Of a DNA stretch of 64,000 bases, positions 35,481-43,359 are shown in pieces. Source of the stretch: Cryobacterium frigoriphilum (GTDB taxonomy: Bacteria > Actinomycetota > Actinomycetes > Actinomycetales > Microbacteriaceae); the NCBI RefSeq assembly GCF_004403305.1, contig NZ_SOHE01000074.1:1-64000 (forward strand), read 5' to 3'. Made by a program: the position numbers and the translations under genes. The notes beneath the pieces were generated by a model. That model saw only the letters and a list, made by a program, of their open reading frames with translations, did not search any database and had not been told where the DNA came from. Each line of letters opens with the position of its first letter. Positions within the stretch are counted from its first letter, which is position 1.

Positions 35481-37649
35481 ATGTACTGGAGCATCTTCGA
35501 CACGCTGATGATGGTGACCGGCGTCTTGACATCCGCGATCGCGTTCGTGCCGGGAATCACGAGCAAGACCCGAGCCGGCTCGGTGGCTGTGGGAGCGCTG
35601 CTGGTCGTCGCAGCGCTGATCACCGGCAGTCTCAGCAGCTTCACGTATCCGCAGTTGGTGATGGTCGGGCCGCTGATCCCGATCGCGGTCGCCATCCGCC
35701 TCTGGTTCGCCGCCCGTACGCCGCCCACGGCTCCGGTCGATCCTGCCCACGTCGATGTGACCGACCCGGAGGCTCTCGCCCACGACCCGGCAACCCCGGC
35801 CGCAACGCTCGCCGATCTGGCGTATCGTTTCCCTGCCCTGCGCTCTGCGATTGCTGAGAACCCGGCAACGTACGCGGAGCTGCGGCACTGGATCGTCGCC
35901 GCGGGCGAGAGATCACCGGATCCGGCGCCGCACGAGAAACCGCCCGGCCTGCTTCCGTCCCTAGCCGTTCTCGTGGTGTGTCTGCTCCTCGGAGGCGCCG
36001 GAGTCATCGGCACGATCAACGCCGTGAATTCCGGCGATATTTACGGTCTCTGGGGTGCGGCCGACACCAGCGACACCTACGACACGGGGTACGACGCCGC
36101 AATCGCGGGCGAGACCGTGGACGAGACTACGGCGGACTACAACGGCTGGCCGACCGCGGCATCCGCTGAACCGATCGTGGCCCAGCCCCGCAACGTACCG
36201 ACCGTGCTGGTGCTCGACGCCTCAGGATCGATGGTGCGCGACGTGCCCACCGGGGGTACGCGCATGGAGGCCGCGCGTTCGGCGACGACGACATTCGTGA
36301 ACGGGCTGAGCGATGGTTCACGCATTGGGCTGACCGTTTTCGGCACCCAGACCGGCAACGCGGTCGAGGACCAGGCGGCCGGATGCCAAGATGTCACCAC
36401 GATTTTGCCGGTGGGCCCGGTCGACAAGACAGAGCTCAGCGCTGCCGTATCCTCCATCGTCGAGAGCGGCTACACGCCGATCGGCCTCGCGCTGCAGCGC
36501 GCCGCCGATCAGTTGCCGGCCGCCCAGGAGGCCACGATCGTGTTGGTGTCCGATGGCGTCGACACCTGCACGCCGCCGCCGTCCTGCGAGATCGCGGCAT
36601 CGCTCAAGCTGGCGCACCCCGACCTGACGATCCACACGATTGGCTTTCTCGTCGATGCCGACGAGGAGGCGCAGGCCCAGCTGGCCTGCATCGCGGCGGC
36701 CGCCGGCGGGGAGTTCGTGGAGGCCGGCAACGCTGCGCAGCTGGCAGCACGGTTGCGCATCGCCAGCGACCCCGACTCGCTCGGTGACACGGTGACCCCA
36801 TCGGGATTCCACAGTATGCGCATCGGCATGACGGTGGAACAGGCGCGCGCCGCCGAGCCGGGCCTCACGCTGACCCGAACGACCGTCGAGTACCAGTATG
36901 TGAAGTGTTCTTATGCTACGATTCGCTTTCGCGACGGCGTTCTGTACGACATCACTCCCCTGCTGCCGGCTGCGACCGCCGAAGGGCTCGCCATCGGCGA
37001 CGACGTGACGCGGGCCGTGGAACTCTATGGCCAGCCGTCTGCCGAACAAACCGGCGACCTCGGCACCTTCCAAGTATTCCCGGCCACCCCGGGCAGCGCG
37101 AACGGCTATCAGGTGTACTACGACGCGTCCCGCCGTGTGGTGCAGATCGTGCTGTGCGGCTGCGGTCCGGGGCAGAATACGACGACGGATGTCGCGGTCT
37201 GGCAGATCGACTTCGACGGCATCGGTCCGATCTCACTGGGCGACACGTTCGAGCAGGCCTTTGCGGTAGCACCGCTCGTGCACGGCGACGAAACGTCGTG
37301 CACGTGGCGCGCTGAACTGCCCGACATCCCTGCCGACGGCTGGATCATCGCGGTGAGCGAGTGGGACGACCCCAACGAGACCATCACCGCGGTGGAGGTC
37401 TACCAGCAGCAGGGGAATTCCGGCGGGCTTCCCCGCACCTGGGCCGGGGTGGGCGTTGGCTCGACCTGGGCCGAGGTGCGAGCCGCCCACCCCGATGTCT
37501 CCCCCATGCCGGGCCCGCTGATCGGCGATGTCTGGATCATCAGCGGGAAAGACGGCAACTCGATCATCTTCACGCCCGATGAGACGGGGCAAGTGGTGGC
37601 CGTGACGGTCAGTACGAGCCCGTATCCGCTGTATGACGTCTGCCTCTGA
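35481..37649 (+). CDS. Membrane protein with variant leucine-rich repeat and VWA domain
   Basis: A 722-residue protein if ATG 35481 is used; GTG 35475 is an alternative. Two membrane segments lie at the N-terminus (~5-75). A variant-LRR stretch follows (~85-145: DPATPAATLADLAYRFPALR and AIAENPATYAELRHW), as found in several type VII-linked actinobacterial proteins. Another membrane segment is at ~158-180. The outer part holds a von Willebrand A domain (~235-430) with the metal-site motif VLVLDASGSMV, then two repeats of an unknown module (GFHSMRIGMTVEQAR and GPISLGDTFEQAF). It is 30 bp after the fusion gene. It could be a surface partner or an accessory of the effector; an immunity role is possible but unsupported. 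Confidence 0.72.
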   Translation: MYWSIFDTLMMVTGVLTSAIAFVPGITSKTRAGSVAVGALLVVAALITGSLSSFTYPQLVMVGPLIPIAVAIRLWFAARTPPTAPVDPAHVDVTDPEALAHDPATPAATLADLAYRFPALRSAIAENPATYAELRHWIVAAGERSPDPAPHEKPPGLLPSLAVLVVCLLLGGAGVIGTINAVNSGDIYGLWGAADTSDTYDTGYDAAIAGETVDETTADYNGWPTAASAEPIVAQPRNVPTVLVLDASGSMVRDVPTGGTRMEAARSATTTFVNGLSDGSRIGLTVFGTQTGNAVEDQAAGCQDVTTILPVGPVDKTELSAAVSSIVESGYTPIGLALQRAADQLPAAQEATIVLVSDGVDTCTPPPSCEIAASLKLAHPDLTIHTIGFLVDADEEAQAQLACIAAAAGGEFVEAGNAAQLAARLRIASDPDSLGDTVTPSGFHSMRIGMTVEQARAAEPGLTLTRTTVEYQYVKCSYATIRFRDGVLYDITPLLPAATAEGLAIGDDVTRAVELYGQPSAEQTGDLGTFQVFPATPGSANGYQVYYDASRRVVQIVLCGCGPGQNTTTDVAVWQIDFDGIGPISLGDTFEQAFAVAPLVHGDETSCTWRAELPDIPADGWIIAVSEWDDPNETITAVEVYQQQGNSGGLPRTWAGVGVGSTWAEVRAAHPDVSPMPGPLIGDVWIISGKDGNSIIFTPDETGQVVAVTVSTSPYPLYDVCL

Positions 37650-37665
37650 CTCCACGACGCGGGTT

Positions 37666-37687
37666 TGAGCGTCGAACTCCGGCGCGG
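37666..37687. repeat. 22-bp dispersed intergenic repeat, copy 2
   Basis: This is identical over 22 bp to 9922-9943 and runs directly into the long inverted repeat that starts at 37688. Both copies lie in intergenic DNA beside the secretion-like locus, one at each end. Confidence 0.7.
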
Positions 37688-37763
37688 TGTCGATAAGAGT
37701 CAGCTGTGGGCGAGGCGACCTCCTATAGCGGGGTTGCTCGCCCACAGCTGACTCTTATCGACA
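37688..37763. repeat. Perfect 27-bp inverted repeat between convergent genes
   Basis: Arms 37688-37714 and 37737-37763 are exact inverse complements around a 22-nt loop. The element fills most of the 122-bp gap between the VWA gene (+) and the MMPL gene (-). No T-tract flanks it. It may be a bidirectional terminator or a palindromic mobile-type repeat; the link to the 22-bp dispersed repeat favours the latter. Confidence 0.85.
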
Positions 37764-37771
37764 ACTCGTGA

Positions 37772-40306
37772 CTAGAGGCTCGGCGTCGCAGCCTTCTCGG
37801 GCTCGGATGCCGCGGGCAGGTGAATGGGGTGGGTGCGCTCGAGCGATGCGCCCTCCACGTCGACGTTGGGCAGGATGCGGTCGAGCCACTTCGGCAGCCA
37901 CCACGCGGCATCCCCCAGCAGGTGCATCACGGCCGGGATGATGAGCAGGCGCACCACGAAGGCGTCGAGCAGCACACCGATGGCGAGCCCGAAGCCGATC
38001 GACTGAATCATGACCGAGTTCGAGAAGATGAACCCGGAGAAGACCGACATCATGATGAGCGCGGCCGCGATGACCACCGTGCGGCCGGCATGCACACCGC
38101 GCTGCACGGCCAGGCGCGAGGAGGCGCCGTGCACGTAGGATTCCCGCATGCCGCTGACCAGGAACAACTGGTAGTCCATCGCGAGCCCGAACAGCACCCC
38201 GACGACGAGGATGGGCAGGAAGCTCAGGATCGGCCCGGGGTCGTGGATGCCGAACACCGGCTCGAGCCAGCCCCACTGGAAGACCGCGGTTATCGCGCCG
38301 AACGACGCGAACAGCGAGAGCACGAAACCCAGAGTCGCGGTGACCGGCACCAGGATGGACCGGAACACGAAGATCAGGATGACCAGCGAGAGCCCCACAA
38401 CCACGAGCAGGTAGAGCGGCAGCGCATCGGCAAGCTTTTCGCTCACATCGATGTTGCCGGAGGCGTTGCCGGCAACGCCGAGCGAGCTGACCCCGTCAAC
38501 CTCGAGACCACGCAGATCCCGCACCAGTTGCTCGGTGGATTCGCTCGTCGGTCCCTCCTCGGGGATCACCTGGAAGGCGAGCAACAGGTCGTCGTCGGAG
38601 GCCCCGATCGGCGCGATCGCGACCACGTCGTCGACCCCGCTCAGCGCGGTGCCGATACGAACCTGTTCGGCCATCAGGTCGTCGTCGCCGAGAGCCGTCT
38701 CGAGGTCGGCCACCACGAGCAACGGACCGTTGACGCCGGCTCCGAACTTCTCTTCGACGAGTTTGTAGGCCTGGTAGGCGCTCGAGTTCAGCGGTTCGGA
38801 GGAGCCCGCCGGCAGCCCCAGCCGCATCGACAGGGCGGGAATAGCCACGATCAGCAGCACGATGACACCGGCAATGACCGTCACGATGGCCCGCCCCGTC
38901 TTCATCGGCTTGATGGGGATGCTCGCGTGGTTGTCGGCGTGCCCGATCTTCGTGCGGGCCTTTCTGGTGAGAATTCGCTGTCCGGCCAGGCCCAGCAGCG
39001 CCGGCGTCAGGGTGATCGCGATGAGGATCGCCACGAACACGCAGACCGCTCCGACAGTTCCCATCAGGCCGAGGAACGGCACACCGGTGAGGTTGAGGGC
39101 GAGCAGGGCGATGAGCACGGTGGCGCCGGCAAAGACGACGGCGTTTCCGGAGGTGCCATTGGCCAGCCCGATGGATTCCTTCAGCTCCACGCCGGCGCGC
39201 AGCTGGGTGCGATGGCGGTTGAGGATGAACAGGGAGTAGTCGATTCCCACGGCGAGCCCGAGCATCACGCCGAGAACCGGAGTGACGGAGAGCATCTCGA
39301 CGCTTCCCGACAGCGCGAGCGAGGCGAGTACGCCAACCCCGACCCCGACGAGCGCGTTCAGCAGCGGCAGGCCCGCACCGATCAGCGTGCCGAGCATCAC
39401 AAAGAGCACGACGGCGGCCATGAGCACGCCGCCGATCTCGCCCGGCCCGAAGATCTCGGGGATGGTGGACGCGATGTCGTTGGAGACCTCGGCGGTGACC
39501 CCATCGATATCGGCGTCGGTCATCTCGGTGACGACCGCCTCTTTTACCTCGGCAGAGACCAGGTTGAGCGACGTCGCGAACTGCAGGCTCGCCACCGCGG
39601 TCGTGCCGTCGGTTGAGATCTGACGGATGCCGCTGGCCAGTTCGAGCAGGTCGGCGCCCTGTTCGAGTGTGGTGCTCTGAGCCGTCAGCTCGGTGCGACT
39701 GGCATCGAGCGTCGACTGCTGCTCGGCAATCGCGGACGTGCCCGCGTCGATCTGGGCCTGCTGCGCGTCGAAGGTCGACTGGGCGGCGGCGAGCTGCCCG
39801 GCGGCCTCGGCCTGGGCGCGGGCGGCGTCAAGCTGGGCCTGTCCGGCATCCGCCTGGGCCGCGGCCGCGTCGAGCTGCGCCTGACCCGCATCGATCTGCG
39901 CGGTTCCGTCGGTGATCTGCTGACGGCCGTCGGCAACCTGCTCGGCTTGACCATCGATCTGGGCCTGGGTGTCGAAGGGATTCGTGGCCGAGGTCACCTC
40001 ATCAAGGTCGACCGTGCGTGTGAGCAGGTTTGCGATCGCGGTTTGCTGCTGGGCGGTGAAGGCCGCGTCATCCGTCGTCGTGAAGACCACGGTGCCGCGC
40101 CCGCCGCTGGCCGACGGGAACTTCTCCGAGAGTTCGTCAGCGACCTTCTGGGTGGCGGTGCCCGGAATACTGACGGCTGAGGTGAGGGTGCCGCCGAACA
40201 ACGCGAAGGCTCCGCCGGCGAGGCCGAGAATGACGATCCAGGCGACGATGACCAGCCACGCTCGATGAGCGGAGAACCGACCGAGTCGGTAGAGAAGGGA
40301 TGCCAT
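37772..40306 (-). CDS. MMPL/RND-family exporter
   Basis: An 844-residue transporter starting at ATG 40306, where MASLLYRLGRFSAHRAWLVI opens the first membrane segment; a longer frame would run into the regulator gene. There are about 12 membrane segments in two halves, with the family's GIDYSLFILNRHR and a second-half AMDYQLFLVSGMR, both carrying the Asp-Tyr pair thought to relay protons. The first outer loop (~110-230) contains a Gln/Ala/Asp-rich heptad stretch (AQIDAGQAQLDAAAAQADA) predicted to be a coiled coil. The family exports lipids, peptides or drugs. Start and regulator stop overlap by one base, so drug- or lipid-responsive control is likely. Confidence 0.9.
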   Translation of the reverse strand: MASLLYRLGRFSAHRAWLVIVAWIVILGLAGGAFALFGGTLTSAVSIPGTATQKVADELSEKFPSASGGRGTVVFTTTDDAAFTAQQQTAIANLLTRTVDLDEVTSATNPFDTQAQIDGQAEQVADGRQQITDGTAQIDAGQAQLDAAAAQADAGQAQLDAARAQAEAAGQLAAAQSTFDAQQAQIDAGTSAIAEQQSTLDASRTELTAQSTTLEQGADLLELASGIRQISTDGTTAVASLQFATSLNLVSAEVKEAVVTEMTDADIDGVTAEVSNDIASTIPEIFGPGEIGGVLMAAVVLFVMLGTLIGAGLPLLNALVGVGVGVLASLALSGSVEMLSVTPVLGVMLGLAVGIDYSLFILNRHRTQLRAGVELKESIGLANGTSGNAVVFAGATVLIALLALNLTGVPFLGLMGTVGAVCVFVAILIAITLTPALLGLAGQRILTRKARTKIGHADNHASIPIKPMKTGRAIVTVIAGVIVLLIVAIPALSMRLGLPAGSSEPLNSSAYQAYKLVEEKFGAGVNGPLLVVADLETALGDDDLMAEQVRIGTALSGVDDVVAIAPIGASDDDLLLAFQVIPEEGPTSESTEQLVRDLRGLEVDGVSSLGVAGNASGNIDVSEKLADALPLYLLVVVGLSLVILIFVFRSILVPVTATLGFVLSLFASFGAITAVFQWGWLEPVFGIHDPGPILSFLPILVVGVLFGLAMDYQLFLVSGMRESYVHGASSRLAVQRGVHAGRTVVIAAALIMMSVFSGFIFSNSVMIQSIGFGLAIGVLLDAFVVRLLIIPAVMHLLGDAAWWLPKWLDRILPNVDVEGASLERTHPIHLPAASEPEKAATPSL

Positions 40307-40971
40307 TATTCTTCGATTCTTTCTTGCTGGTCGGTGGGTGCGTAGCCGGTGCGGATGGTGCTGATGAGGCGGTCGAGAAGTTCGTGCCACACTCGTCGCG
40401 AGGGGGCGTCGAGCCCTCCGCCGGTGCGGGCCAGCCAGTGGCCGGAGACCACTGAGACACCGTTCATGACGGAGCTGACGAGGATCGCGACCTCCAATTC
40501 ATCGATCGCACTCGCGCGGTCGGCGATCTCGGCCGCAAGCTGTTCGGTGGCACGCGTGAAGACGTCGCCGAGGCTGTGCGGGGAACGACCGTCCTCACTT
40601 TCGGCACCGAGCACGCCCGCGAGATAGGCGACGACGGGCGGCAGATCCATGGCTCGAATCGCCGTCGTGATCTGCTCGAACAGGGCCACGAGGCTTTCGT
40701 CCCCGGCCGGATACGACGCCGTCGCGGCCCGGAACTCGTCGACGGCCGCGCTGAGCACGCGCGTGCAGGTCGTCATGATGACCTCGTCGAGCGAGGCGAA
40801 GTGATTGAACACGGTGCGCCGGGAGACGTCGGCCCGCTCAGCGAGTTCATCGACGCTGAACTGCGGCTTGCCCCGCTCGCGAATAAGCGAATCGGCGGCA
40901 TCCAGAATGGCCAGCCGGTACCGGGCCTTGAGCTCGGCGCGTCGATCCGGGGCCACGTGGAGAGAAGTCAT
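40306..40971 (-). CDS. TetR/AcrR-family repressor
   Basis: A 221-residue regulator. The N-terminal helix-turn-helix is VDELAERADVSRRTVFNHFASLDEVI (about residues 39-65), and the C-terminal ~150 residues form the ligand-binding/dimer domain. It is first in a two-gene operon with the MMPL exporter, with stop TAA overlapping the exporter ATG by one base. A near-palindrome lies 4 bp before its start codon, so it should repress itself and the exporter until an exported compound binds. Confidence 0.93.
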   Translation of the reverse strand: MTSLHVAPDRRAELKARYRLAILDAADSLIRERGKPQFSVDELAERADVSRRTVFNHFASLDEVIMTTCTRVLSAAVDEFRAATASYPAGDESLVALFEQITTAIRAMDLPPVVAYLAGVLGAESEDGRSPHSLGDVFTRATEQLAAEIADRASAIDELEVAILVSSVMNGVSVVSGHWLARTGGGLDAPSRRVWHELLDRLISTIRTGYAPTDQQERIEE

Positions 40972-40975
40972 TTGA

Positions 40976-40990
40976 TTACACTAAGTGCAA
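40976..40990 (-). promoter_or_regulatory. Probable TetR operator
   Basis: TTACACTAAGTGCAA is a 15-bp imperfect palindrome (12 of 15 positions match its inverse complement), placed immediately upstream of the TetR start. The shape TTRCACT-n-AGTGYAA is typical for TetR-family operators. The nearness to the ATG suggests a very short or absent leader. Confidence 0.65.
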
Positions 40991-41156
40991 CGACGCACAG
41001 AGTGCAATGACCGAGGCATCCTCCCAGTTTCGACAGTCCTGAGTCGGGCCAACACGAGAACCAGGCGCCGCGGCACTCGTTCAGGTAGCCGGCACTCCTT
41101 CGAAAGAGTGCCCCGAACGCGACTGACTGCCGCGACGAATCGTTCCAAAGGCGCTC

Positions 41157-41869
41157 GCCAGTGTCGCGAAAGTGGCGTTGCACGCCGATGACTCCAACGG
41201 CGAGATCGGCGGCCTGGCACACGAACTCCTCGCGCTGCACGCTGACCTGTGCAACGCCGAGCCACCGAACCCGACCACACTCGTCGAGTGGCTCATCGAC
41301 GTGCGCTTCGGCGGCTCACAGGACTTCTGGGAACCCGGTATCGCCGCCTACACGGACGCCCTCGGCCCGCGCGGCCTTTTTCTGCTGGGCGAACGCCTGA
41401 ATGAGCTCGAAGCCGCACTCCCCCCGCAGACCGAGGCCTGGGACTCACCCCGGCACCTGATCGGCCACTACCGGCAACGCGCGGCGGTCGCGAGCGGCGA
41501 CCCCGACTCGAGACGCAGCATTCACGCGAATTGATCACGACCCTGCTTGGCCTGGGACTCACCGAACGCGCCTGGGAGGCAGCCGAGCGCCTCACCACGG
41601 ATGCCGGGCTGTGGGCCGCACTCGTCGCCGCGCGCGAGAAGGCCGATCCGGCAGTCGTCGTTCCGGTACTCATCCGGCTCATCGACACCGATCTGGAAAT
41701 CGCCAAACCTCAAAACTACAAGTCCGCGGTCAAGTGCCTGAAGCAACCGAGCCGGGCGTTGAAGGCGACGGATGCCTCGGCGCGGTTCCCGCTCGTCGTC
41801 GCGGGTTTGCGGGAACAGCACCGCCGTCGACCGAACTTGCTGCAGGCGTTCGACCGCGCCGGCTTTTAG
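41157..41869 (+). pseudogene. Decayed DUF6880-like gene in two frames
   Basis: Two coding fragments follow each other. The first (frame of 41172, about 41157-41534) reads VALHADDSNGEIGGLAHELL through ALGPRGLFLLGERL. The second (from about 41531, another frame) ends with LREQHRRRPNLLQAFDRAGF. The final RR-P/K-(N/T)LL pattern with the preceding LLK/RA-helix is typical of the C-terminus of SWIM-associated DUF6880 proteins. The N-terminal part is absent and a frameshift separates the pieces at about 41520-41534. The family name is from memory of the pattern and is moderately sure; the decay itself is clear from the broken frame. Confidence 0.5.
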
Positions 41870-41880
41870 CAGCCCTCCGC

Positions 41881-41911
41881 ACGTGTAAAAAATAGGACGT
41901 TTTTTACACGT
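41881..41911. repeat. Perfect 12-bp AT-rich inverted repeat
   Basis: ACGTGTAAAAAA (41881-41892) and TTTTTTACACGT (41900-41911) pair perfectly around a 7-nt loop, 12 bp after the decayed DUF6880-like gene. The A/T run is inside the stem rather than after it, so it is not a standard terminator. An operator or a recombination-type site is possible. Confidence 0.7.
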
Positions 41912-42240
41912 CGCCACTATGCGTAAAGCAACTTGGCATGTCCGAAAGGCCCGCGAACTGCCTGCGCAGCGGGCACAGCTACCGCGTAGCGGGGCGAATC
42001 GCCATGGTCATCCGGGATGCGGCTTCGCGTGCCGAAGATGTCGGGCATATCACCCGACCAGAACTTGGGGACACGGGAGTCATGCGCGGAGTGTCGTTCA
42101 CCATGCGCGTGGCCCCCTTGACTGGGCTCTGAGGTGCGGATATACCGGTACAAGCCGACCGATGAAGACCTCTTCGTGGTCTCCGGGCCTGCCGACAAAT
42201 GCCGCATAGTGGGCACTTATAGGACGATTGAGGTCCCTTC
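41912..42240. other. Gap without a supportable gene
   Basis: Several short frames cross this stretch, for example one reading MSERPANCLRSGHSYRVAGR from 41938, but none has a family-like pattern, a good ribosome-binding site and length together. I regard it as decayed or intergenic DNA of the accessory region. Confidence 0.4.
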
Positions 42241-42897
42241 GTGAAATGGCTATTCAGCGGCCTGACCTTGGCCGCGCTACTCAGCATTACTGGCCAGAGC
42301 GCCACCGCCGCACCTGAAGCGGTGACCTCCCCTCGAGCGGATGATCGGTGCACGGCATCCGATGTGCAACGTATCGCGCACCACTTTTACGACTTCGGCA
42401 GCGATTGGACGGAGGACGGGTCCCCAGAGGCGATCTACGCAGCCCATCTCTTCGAAGACTGTCAGTTCCGGTTTTACGACAACAACGATCCCGAGGACAA
42501 CCCGAATAGCCCAGAGATCCCCCATGTCTTCTCGCAGGGCGGGTACTTCCTCGGCGGCATCGCCAACTGGTTCACGGCGTCCGAATTTGAGGCGGAAGGG
42601 TTAACCGAGTCCGAGGCCGTCGCCTTGATGAAGACCTGGACCGACAGGGTCTTCTGGGGGCCAGCCACAGCGACAGACGCAGAGTTAAAGGAAATTAAGG
42701 TCGCGACGACGCCGTACGGGGATGCTTTCCTCGATGAGGATGATCCGCTGGCTGGGAAGCACAGCTCGGTCGGAAACCACAGATATGTCATCTTCAAGGC
42801 AAACACGCTCGAACCCGGCGACTACAGGTGGCGGTGGGAGAGGGCTGCTGGCGGTGCGACGTACGTCTTCTACGGTGCTGTCACCGTCACGCCGTGA
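42241..42897 (+). CDS. Secreted protein of unknown function
   Basis: A 218-residue protein starting with GTG 42241; a weak GAGG lies about 9 nt before it. A Sec signal peptide is clear (MKWLFSGLTLAALLSITGQ, cut likely after SATAA). The mature part is acidic and rich in Asp, Glu and aromatic residues (FYDNNDPEDNPNSPEIPHVF). It has two Cys residues close to the N-terminal third (DRCTAS and EDCQFRF) that could form a disulphide. The end (GDYRWRWERAAGGATYVFYG) looks like a beta-rich terminal segment. I do not recognise a family. It stands alone, with decayed DNA on both sides. Confidence 0.65.
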   Translation: MKWLFSGLTLAALLSITGQSATAAPEAVTSPRADDRCTASDVQRIAHHFYDFGSDWTEDGSPEAIYAAHLFEDCQFRFYDNNDPEDNPNSPEIPHVFSQGGYFLGGIANWFTASEFEAEGLTESEAVALMKTWTDRVFWGPATATDAELKEIKVATTPYGDAFLDEDDPLAGKHSSVGNHRYVIFKANTLEPGDYRWRWERAAGGATYVFYGAVTVTP

Positions 42898-43359
42898 ACC
42901 CAGGCACGACCCCAGTCAGAGCCCGCCAGTGGCCAAACTCCCGCATAGAATCATCGATCCATGATCACCTGCGAGGCTCCACACTCACTATGGTTTTGGT
43001 CAAGTATGGGCAAAATGTGGCCACGGCTATCGTGTGCGCACCGTGGGCTCGGCCGCTGACAAGTTCGTCGAGTCGTCGTCCGACCACCTGGCCCCAGGCG
43101 TCGTCTATCGCGGCTTGGTCTGACTCATCGACCTGCTGGGCCTTACCCGCCGCGATGTAGGCCGCGATGTAGGCCGCGATGCTGAACAGTCCCACATAAA
43201 CCGCCGGTCGTGGGGGAACCCTCCGCGGGACGGGAAGGCCTTGGGCCCTCGTTCCTTCGGCGGAGAGATATCCCCCAAGAGAAGGAAAAGCATCTCCCAG
43301 AGTGAGGAAAGCCTCGCCTCTGCGCGTGGAGGCGCTGCTGCGGCATCTACTGTCAAAGC
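42898..43359. other. Gap of 462 bp, probably decayed sequence
   Basis: I see no convincing gene. A minus-strand frame (42965-43378) includes AAYIAAYIAAGKAQQVDESD, where the AAYI repeat comes from duplicated GATGTAGGCCGC at about 43155-43180; it has no recognisable start and could be a fragment of an old gene. At 43007-43020 the sequence TGGGCAAAATGTGG matches 47168-47181. Confidence 0.4.
43007..43020. repeat. 14-bp direct repeat, copy 1 (TGGGCAAAATGTGG)
   Basis: This matches 47168-47181 exactly over 14 bp in the same orientation. The copy at 47166-47184 is part of a doubled octamer that looks like an integrase arm-binding site. The intervening 4.1 kb contains three toxin-antitoxin modules. 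Confidence 0.6.

Noticed and set aside
35481-37649. Immunity protein for the WXG100-hydrolase fusion
   Set aside because: Only its position suggests it; it is much larger than usual immunity proteins and has a VWA domain, so I did not call it as such.
37820-39616. 598-residue plus-strand frame
   Set aside because: It is antisense to the MMPL gene and reads as His/Asp/Glu/Arg low-complexity sequence without any domain.
41938-42132. 64-residue plus-strand frame
   Set aside because: No start signal, no family pattern, and a broken continuation downstream.
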